DNA from: Thermoplasmata archaeon
GTDB taxonomy: Archaea > Thermoplasmatota > Thermoplasmata > Lutacidiplasmatales > UBA184
NCBI GenBank assembly: GCA_030040035.1
Contig: JASHUJ010000111.1
Span: 1 to 10,445 of the forward strand
Direction of reading: 5' to 3'
DNA length: 10,445 nucleotides
Part shown: piece after piece, positions 6,290 through 10,445 of the stretch
Layout: each line of letters starts with the position of its first letter
Numbering within the stretch: the stretch's first letter is position 1
Notes under the pieces: model-generated
Seen by the model: only the letters and a program-made list of their open reading frames with translations
Told to the model about the DNA's origin: nothing
The model's database searches: none
Made by a program: the position numbers and the translations under genes

Positions 6290-6297
6290 CTTTAGAC
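6290..6297 (+). promoter_or_regulatory. Candidate TATA element of the HAD hydrolase gene
   Basis: CTTTAGAC is centred about 27 bases before the GTG at 6320, perfect spacing for a leaderless transcript. A GGAGG at 6310-6314, five bases before the same GTG, also looks like a good ribosome site. Both cannot be used from one transcript start at 6320, so the true leader length is open. Confidence 0.55.
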
Positions 6298-6319
6298 GTC
6301 CCCCGGCTCGGAGGCCCCC

Positions 6320-7036
6320 GTGCCCCGACCGTATCTCTTCTTCGACTTCGGTGGGACGCTCGCGCACGCGTCGGCGGACCTCGACGAGCCCTGGCGGGTC
6401 TGGGTCCGCGTCGCGGGTGGGCTCGGGATCGAGCTACCGGTCGATCGTCTGCGCGCCGCGGATCAGGAGGCGGACCAACGGTTCCAGGAGCTGAGCTATT
6501 CGTACCACGGTCGCAGCGCCGAGTTCTGGAAGCTCCGGGACGGCTGGATGATCGACCAGCTCGGTGTCCGCGAGCGAAAGGAGGAGTTGATCGCCTCGGT
6601 CCAAGCGATCTTCGACGATCCGTCGAACTACCAGATCTACCCCGAAACCCGGGGGACCCTCGAGGAGCTCGTGCGAGCCGGCTATCCAATCGGCGTGATC
6701 TCGAATGCGACCGACCGGCTGCCCGCGGTCCTCCGTCATCTCGGCCTCGCCGACTTCTTTCACACCGTGACCTATTCCCAGGAAGTCGGTGCGGACAAGC
6801 CGGATCCTCGCATCTTCGCGACGGCCCTCGCCCGGGCCGGCCGGTCGCCCGCCGAGGCGATCCACATCGGCGATACGTGGGAAGCGGACTACGTCGGCGC
6901 ACGGGGGGCGGGCGTGCGCGCCATCTGGGTGAATCGGCACGGGGGCGATCCCCCCGAAGCCTGCGAGATGGTACGGGACCTCCGCGGTCTGCCTCCGCTG
7001 CTCGCCCGGGGCGCCACCGGATCGTCGCCGACGTGA
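6320..7036 (+). CDS. HAD-superfamily hydrolase
   Basis: This 238-residue cytoplasmic protein has the haloacid dehalogenase Rossmann fold with a helical cap inserted after motif I (about residues 18-105). Motif I is FFDFGGTLA (7-15) with nucleophile Asp9. Motif II is VISNAT (Ser128), motif III is ADKPDPRIF (Lys160) and motif IV is IGDTWEADYVGA (Asp185, Asp190). Motif I is DxGGT rather than the phosphatase DxDGT: the general acid/base Asp two positions after the nucleophile is replaced by Gly11. The active site therefore differs from typical phosphoglycolate or sugar phosphatases, and the substrate may be unusual or a cap residue may supply the acid. The GTG at 6320 is backed by a TATA-like patch and a GGAGG. 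The gene converges with msrA, 38 bases away. The superfamily is certain; the substrate is unknown. Confidence 0.92.
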   Translation: MPRPYLFFDFGGTLAHASADLDEPWRVWVRVAGGLGIELPVDRLRAADQEADQRFQELSYSYHGRSAEFWKLRDGWMIDQLGVRERKEELIASVQAIFDDPSNYQIYPETRGTLEELVRAGYPIGVISNATDRLPAVLRHLGLADFFHTVTYSQEVGADKPDPRIFATALARAGRSPAEAIHIGDTWEADYVGARGAGVRAIWVNRHGGDPPEACEMVRDLRGLPPLLARGATGSSPT

Positions 7037-7074
7037 TCTCCGTCGATCCCCGCTCGCCGCCGGAGTAGGTCGCG

Positions 7075-7650
7075 CTACCCCGTCCTCAGGCGATCGGCGT
7101 ACTGGTGGCGGAACTTCGCGACCTTCGGCGCGATCACGACCTGGCAGTACCCCTTCTCCGGGTTGCGCCGGAAGTAGTTGCGGTGGTACTCCTCGGCCGG
7201 ATAGAAGTTCGAGAACGGGACGATCTCCGTCACGATCTTCTTCTTCCAGACCCCGGCGTCCCCGAGCTCCTTCACGACCTCTTCGGCCGCCGCCTTCTGG
7301 CCCGCGTCGTGGTAGAAGACCGCCGAGCGATACTGGGTGCCCACGTCGTTCCCCTGACGGTTGAGGGTCGTCGGATCGTGGGTGGTGAAGAAGATCCGGA
7401 GGAGATCCCGATAGCCGATGACGCGCGGATCGAACACGACCTCGATCGCTTCGGCGTGGCCGGTCGCGCCCGTGCACACCTGCTCGTAGGACGGGTTCGG
7501 TGCCGAGCCGCCCGCATAGCCCGGCAGGACCCGGACCACGCCCTGAAGATCGGAAAAGACGGCCTCGGTGCACCAGAAGCAGCCGCCCGCGAACGTAGCG
7601 GTCTCGGTGGGACCGCTCGCCGCCGGGCTCGGTGGGGCCGCGTCGGTCAT
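7075..7650 (-). CDS. msrA: Peptide-methionine (S)-S-oxide reductase MsrA
   Basis: MsrA reduces the S epimer of methionine sulfoxide, free or in proteins, complementing MsrB. The 191-residue protein has the active-site block GGCFWCTEAVF (22-32), with catalytic Cys24 and a second cysteine at 27. Other family blocks are GYAGG (44-48), YEQVCTGATGHAEAIEV (55-71), FFTTHDPTTLNRQGND (87-102), GTQYRSAVFYHD (104-115) and PAEEYHRNYF (151-160). A late cysteine in YCQVVIAPKVAKFR (168-181) may act as a resolving cysteine. There is no signal peptide, so it works in the cytoplasm. The start ATG at 7650 overlaps the TGA of the upstream six-helix membrane protein gene as ATGA, which implies one transcript and coupled translation. 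No promoter is seen of its own. It converges with the HAD gene. Confidence 0.96.
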   Translation of the reverse strand: MTDAAPPSPAASGPTETATFAGGCFWCTEAVFSDLQGVVRVLPGYAGGSAPNPSYEQVCTGATGHAEAIEVVFDPRVIGYRDLLRIFFTTHDPTTLNRQGNDVGTQYRSAVFYHDAGQKAAAEEVVKELGDAGVWKKKIVTEIVPFSNFYPAEEYHRNYFRRNPEKGYCQVVIAPKVAKFRHQYADRLRTG

Positions 7651-8399
7651 GCCGGAGCGGAAGGCGGCGGGCCCGCCAGGTGGCGCTTCGCGGCCCGGCT
7701 CCCCAACAGGACGAGCGCCGGCGCCGCGACGATGAAGATCGGGAGCAGGAGGAGGATGTAGCGGATCCCCGGGAACTCCACGATCAGCCCGATGAACGGG
7801 ATCAGCGCGATGATCAGGAAGATGAGGTAGAGGAGCCCGCCGAGCGCGATCGTCCCGTGCGCGAGGTGACCGGACGAGAGCATCAGGCCGACGACGATGC
7901 CGAGGCCCCCGAGCCACGCGCAGGCGAAGCCGACGATCGCGGTGAATCCGCCGAGCGGCTGCCCGGCCTCGAGGCAGGACAGGATGCTGGAGGCAGGTCC
8001 CTTCACGCAGGACTCGAGCGTGCTCGTGTGCCCGGCGAGCACCCCGGCGGAGATGATGAGCAGCAGGAAGCCGATCGAGCCGACGTAGCAGAGGACGGTC
8101 GCCGCCCAGAGCATCGGGTCGAGCCGGCGCATCTTCGAGAACGCGCTGCGGTAGAACATCATCGAGACGAGGAAGAGCAGACCGCCGATCACGATGACGA
8201 GGCTCGAGGTGAGGAGCGAGTCCGACGCCAGCGTGAACGCGCCGCTGGGCGAGTACTTGCTGATCTCGAGCACGAGGATCGGGATGGCGACGGCGAGGAG
8301 CCCGGCGAAGAGCCCGAACCAGGCGCCGAGCGCGAGACGTCCGGCGCCCTTCTCGTCCCGCTTCCGCTCCTTGACCGCCTCCGGTGAAGGTCCTGCCAT
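7647..8399 (-). CDS. Six-helix membrane protein coupled to msrA
   Basis: This 250-residue membrane protein resembles the archaeal DUF973-type membrane proteins in general plan, but I cannot assign the family firmly. Predicted helices are at about 22-44, 62-82, 97-121, 150-173, 181-206 and 212-233. Basic residues at the N-terminus (KERKRDEK), after helix 2 (FYRSAFSKMRR) and at the C-terminus (SRAAKRH) put both ends inside. The loop between helices 3 and 4 would be outside and holds Cys131 and Cys142, a possible disulfide. Cys104 and Cys160 lie within helices 3 and 4. The ATG at 8399 is preferred over an in-frame GTG at 8426, because the TATA-like patch at 8436-8448 is too close to 8426. Its TGA overlaps the msrA ATG. 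A role linked to MsrA, such as redox supply or an envelope stress function, is inference only. Confidence 0.82.
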   Translation of the reverse strand: MAGPSPEAVKERKRDEKGAGRLALGAWFGLFAGLLAVAIPILVLEISKYSPSGAFTLASDSLLTSSLVIVIGGLLFLVSMMFYRSAFSKMRRLDPMLWAATVLCYVGSIGFLLLIISAGVLAGHTSTLESCVKGPASSILSCLEAGQPLGGFTAIVGFACAWLGGLGIVVGLMLSSGHLAHGTIALGGLLYLIFLIIALIPFIGLIVEFPGIRYILLLLPIFIVAAPALVLLGSRAAKRHLAGPPPSAPA

Positions 8400-8435
8400 G
8401 CCCGTCCTTCCCTCGCGCGCCCCCACCCTCGCGGG

Positions 8436-8448
8436 GGTTATCTATTCT
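8436..8448 (-). promoter_or_regulatory. Candidate TATA element of the membrane protein-msrA operon
   Basis: AGAATAGATAACC on the minus strand is the most AT-rich patch near this start and a good TATA candidate. Transcription would begin near 8416, giving a leader of about 17 bases with a purine-rich GGGAAGGA before the ATG at 8399. Confidence 0.55.
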
Positions 8449-8475
8449 CGCCCGGGCGCGTCCGGGCCGCCGGGG

Positions 8476-8928
8476 CTACGGGCGGACGACGACCTCGATG
8501 GTCGTGTGCGCCCAGGCCCGGGCGCTGCGCCACGGATCCGCGGAGTAGACTTCCCGGTAGTCCCCGACCGAGCGGATCGTCTTCTCCTTGCGCTGGGAGC
8601 GCAGCCAGTCGTAGATGCCGTGGTAGATGACGCGCGGCGACACGACCTCGGGGTCGAACGTCACCGTGGCCACCCGAGACGCGGGGAATGTCCGGACCCG
8701 GATGCCTTCACCCGAGCGGGCGGCGCCCCGCACCTCGATCAGAACCTCGAAGCTCCGCGGGTTCGGCTCGCGGAAGAACCAGCGGCCCGCGCGCAGGTGG
8801 TTCCCCTTCGCCCACTTCTCCAGGCGCGCGAAGTTGGACCGAATCTTTGCCTCGCTCCAGTTGCCCTTCCACGCGATGCCCGCGACGCGGTACGCGGGCG
8901 CCTTGCGGATCGCAAAATCGACCGTCAT
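8476..8928 (-). CDS. GyrI-like small-molecule-binding domain protein
   Basis: This 150-residue cytoplasmic protein fits the GyrI-like/effector-binding fold (PF06445 type), which binds small hydrophobic or cationic ligands and is often fused to AraC- or MerR-type DNA-binding domains. The first strand reads YRVAGIAWKGNW (13-24). A helix with NFARLEKWAKG (32-42) is followed by SFEVLIEVRG (59-68). The second repeat begins GIRVRTFPASRVATVTFDP (75-93), where the ASRVATV motif matches the family's p..yAv strand. Then come the helix IYHGIYDWLRSQ (101-112) and the closing EVYSADP... TTIEVVV strand. There is no DNA-binding domain. The ATG at 8928 is chosen because residues upstream in frame are basic low-complexity sequence; a GGTGGG lies just before it. 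It may sequester or hydrolyse ligands, or act as a regulator partner; this is unproven. MoaA lies 98 bases upstream on the same strand. Confidence 0.8.
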   Translation of the reverse strand: MTVDFAIRKAPAYRVAGIAWKGNWSEAKIRSNFARLEKWAKGNHLRAGRWFFREPNPRSFEVLIEVRGAARSGEGIRVRTFPASRVATVTFDPEVVSPRVIYHGIYDWLRSQRKEKTIRSVGDYREVYSADPWRSARAWAHTTIEVVVRP

Positions 8929-9026
8929 CCGAACCCACCGCGCTGGCGATGGCCGTCCGCCTCTTGAGTCCACCGATAGCCGCTCCCCGGTGGACCGACT
9001 CGCTGGCCCCCCGACCGGGAGGACGA

Positions 9027-10001
9027 TCAGGCGGCGCGAGTGCGAGCGACCATCGGGAGCGGCTCGGCGAGCGAGGCGCGGCTCGGAAAGTCCGTCACGT
9101 ACGCCCCGTAGTACGGCATGCGGTTGGCCACGACGCGTCGGAACGCGCCGCGCAGCGCTTCGTCATCCAGCCCCCGGGTGGGGACGAGATCGTCCGTCCG
9201 ATTGAGGCACCCCTTGAGCTCTCCCTTGTGGGTGACCCGGATCCGGTGGCAGTTCGAGCAGAACTCCGAGTTGTACACCGGATCGACGAGCTCGACCTCC
9301 ACCTCGCGGAACAGGTAGACCCGCCGGTGGTGCATCTCCCGCACGATCACGTGGCTCGCGTGGTCCTCGAGCCAGCGCCGCACGGCATCGATGTCGGTCA
9401 TCCACTCCCGATGCTGCACGAGCTCCGGCATGAACTGGATGAGCTGCAGCTTGAGCCCGTCCGTGGCGCCCACGAACTCGATCATGCGCGGGATCTCCTC
9501 GACCGTCGCGGCGAAGACGACCATGTTGAGCTTCACCGGCTTCAAGCCGACGCGCAAGGCTTCCCGGATCCCTCGGAGGACACCCGAGAGACCTCCCTTG
9601 CGGATGGCCTGGAACCGTTCGGGGTCGATCGAGTCGACCGACACGTTGACGCGCTTGAGACCCGCATCGCGGAGCGATTCGGCCCGGGCGGCGAGCATCG
9701 AACCGTTCGTCGTGAGCGATACGTCGGAGATGCGGGCGACGGTGCGGCCGACGATCTCCTCGAGGTCGTCCCGGACGAGCGGCTCGCCACCGGTAAATTT
9801 CACGGAGCGGATCCCGTATTCGCGCGCGACGCCGACGAGACGATCGATCTCGGCGGGGGTCATCTCCTCGCCGTGCGGAGTCCGCGGGCGCGCGACCGGG
9901 CCCAGCCCCTCGTCGTGGCAGTAGACGCAGCCGAAGTTGCACCGCTTGGTGACGCTGATCCGGATGTCGGTGACCTCCCGACCGAACGCATCGGACAGCA
10001 T
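9027..10001 (-). CDS. moaA: GTP 3',8-cyclase MoaA (molybdenum cofactor synthesis)
   Basis: MoaA is the radical-SAM enzyme that, with MoaC, turns GTP into cyclic pyranopterin monophosphate, the first step of molybdopterin synthesis. The 324-residue protein has the SAM-cluster motif CNFGCVYC (Cys21, 25, 28) followed by HDEG, which I associate with archaeal members. TGGEPLVR (70-77) and TTNGS (97-101) are the next radical-SAM blocks. The second 4Fe-4S cluster, which holds GTP, is formed by Cys248, Cys251 and Cys265 in FCSNCHRIRVTHKGELKGCL. Length is normal. The C-terminus ends EPLPMVARTRAA instead of the usual double glycine that enters the active site in bacterial and human enzymes. The ATG at 10001 has a TATA-like patch about 27 bases upstream and no Shine-Dalgarno, so it looks leaderless. 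No other molybdopterin gene is in the window. Confidence 0.93.
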   Translation of the reverse strand: MLSDAFGREVTDIRISVTKRCNFGCVYCHDEGLGPVARPRTPHGEEMTPAEIDRLVGVAREYGIRSVKFTGGEPLVRDDLEEIVGRTVARISDVSLTTNGSMLAARAESLRDAGLKRVNVSVDSIDPERFQAIRKGGLSGVLRGIREALRVGLKPVKLNMVVFAATVEEIPRMIEFVGATDGLKLQLIQFMPELVQHREWMTDIDAVRRWLEDHASHVIVREMHHRRVYLFREVEVELVDPVYNSEFCSNCHRIRVTHKGELKGCLNRTDDLVPTRGLDDEALRGAFRRVVANRMPYYGAYVTDFPSRASLAEPLPMVARTRAA

Positions 10002-10024
10002 ATCGAAGCAAGAGCCGGTGCGCC

Positions 10025-10033
10025 GCTTAAAGG
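10025..10033 (-). promoter_or_regulatory. Candidate TATA element of moaA
   Basis: CCTTTAAGC on the minus strand, preceded by a C-rich stretch, is centred about 27 bases before the ATG at 10001. It is one of the best-placed leaderless promoter signals in the window. Confidence 0.6.
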
Positions 10034-10057
10034 GGCCGGACGGGCGATCGCTCGGGA

Positions 10058-10075
10058 GCGGGCCCTCCGGCCCGC
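10058..10075. repeat. GC-rich inverted repeat (7-bp stem, 4-base loop)
   Basis: GCGGGCC and GGCCCGC flank a CTCC loop. It lies between moaA and the PDZ gene, about 25 bases upstream of the moaA TATA patch. There is no T-run on either side, so it is not a classical terminator. In DNA this GC-rich, such a stem can arise by chance. The rest of the 186 bases between the two genes shows nothing else I can name. Confidence 0.3.
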
Positions 10076-10187
10076 ATCTCGGGATCTTGTGTTCGTCCGG
10101 GCCAGCGCTTCGGCACCCGAGACGGCGGCAGGATCGGGGTGGAAGGGGTTCGACCCGCTGGGACGCCGCCCCGGCGGGCGCCGCGCG

Positions 10188-10445
10188 CTAGCCGCCTGCG
10201 GCGACCGCCTCGGGCGCTTCCTCGAGTGGCACCGAGACAGCGAACGCGCGGCCGCGCCGGTCGGCGCCGATCTCGACGTCCGCTCCCACGGGGAATTTCG
10301 AGAGGGATTCGATGAGCTCGCGCACGCGCCGGATCGGGAACGGGCCCACGCGCGTCAGCACGTCCCCCGCGCGAAGTCCGGCCCGATGGGCCGGGGAGCG
10401 CGGGACCACCTCCGCGACCAGCAGCCCCGAATCCGGCGGCAGTCC
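10188..10445 (-). CDS. C-terminal PDZ domain, probably an HtrA-like serine protease (cut by right edge)
   Basis: The last 85 residues of a larger protein are present and the reading frame stays open to the window edge. They form a PDZ domain: GLPPDSGLLVAEV, then the ligand-loop region VVPRSPAHRAGLRAGDVLTRV, then the helix RRVRELIESL and a closing strand AFAVSVPLEEA. The SPAxxAGLxxGD pattern is that of the PDZ domains of HtrA/Deg proteases, which degrade or refold damaged proteins, usually in the envelope. The protease domain would lie beyond the right edge, so a different PDZ protein, such as a site-2 or C-terminal processing protease, is possible. An internal GTG at 10409 is not the true start, since it lies within the domain. 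Function beyond the PDZ call is inference. Confidence 0.82.
   Translation of the reverse strand, partial: GLPPDSGLLVAEVVPRSPAHRAGLRAGDVLTRVGPFPIRRVRELIESLSKFPVGADVEIGADRRGRAFAVSVPLEEAPEAVAAGG

Noticed and set aside
5031..6494. Long plus-strand (487 residues) and minus-strand (5020-6150, 376 residues) open frames over the membrane protein and LysE-type genes
   Set aside because: Both are highly charged low-complexity translations, while the frames at 5257 and 5677 give proper hydrophobic helices and LysE motifs.
6434..7573. A 379-residue minus-strand open frame across the HAD gene and the end of msrA
   Set aside because: It is out of frame with MsrA and antisense to a HAD protein with all motifs in order; no domain is visible in its translation.
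10058..10075. Transcription terminator at the 7-bp hairpin
   Set aside because: No T-run follows on either strand, and the nearest gene end is over 100 bases away; it is kept only as an inverted repeat.
10150..10170. GGGGTTCGACCC resembling the T-arm of a tRNA
   Set aside because: A proper five-base-pair stem around a TTCGANN loop does not form, and no anticodon arm, D-arm or matching acceptor stem is found upstream.
1..10445. A defence island, mobile element, CRISPR array or novel multi-gene system
   Set aside because: No transposase, integrase, direct-repeat array, toxin-antitoxin pair, nuclease or helicase is seen. Gene content and spacing look like ordinary chromosome.

Overview
This is GC-rich DNA (roughly 70 % by eye), densely packed with genes, and most likely from an archaeon. 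Three things point that way. At least six genes have an AT-rich, TATA-like patch centred about 24 to 28 bases before the start codon, as expected for leaderless archaeal transcripts. The MoaA protein has the 'YCHxEG' form of its first iron-sulfur motif, which I associate with archaeal MoaA. GTG starts are common and Shine-Dalgarno sequences are patchy. A Thermoplasmatota-like lineage is my best guess, but no ribosomal or other phylogenetic marker is present to prove it.

Layout, left to right. The left end holds an MFS transporter (minus, cut by the window edge), with a polyphosphate kinase 2 (PPK2) just upstream of it on the same strand. Divergent from PPK2 are three plus-strand genes: methionine sulfoxide reductase B, a DUF1028 Ntn-hydrolase-like protein and a SnoaL/NTF2-like protein. 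A minus-strand series follows: a 323-residue membrane-anchored exported protein, a UspA-type stress protein and an 85-residue membrane protein. Next come three plus-strand genes: a 123-residue membrane protein, a LysE/RhtB-type exporter and a HAD-superfamily hydrolase. The right part is all minus strand: MoaA (molybdenum cofactor), a stand-alone GyrI-like ligand-binding protein, and a six-helix membrane protein whose stop codon overlaps the start of methionine sulfoxide reductase A. A PDZ domain, probably the C-terminus of an HtrA-like protease, enters from the right edge.

Functionally the window looks like chromosomal housekeeping and stress genes: methionine repair by both MsrA and MsrB, polyphosphate-based nucleotide phosphorylation, a universal stress protein, possibly an envelope protease, and small transporters. 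I see no mobile element, CRISPR array, RNA gene or defence system. The largest gap between genes is under 200 bases. The most interesting points are the translational coupling of a cysteine-bearing six-helix membrane protein to MsrA, the absence of the C-terminal glycine pair in MoaA, a HAD protein lacking the second motif-I aspartate, and a sequon-rich exported protein of unknown role.
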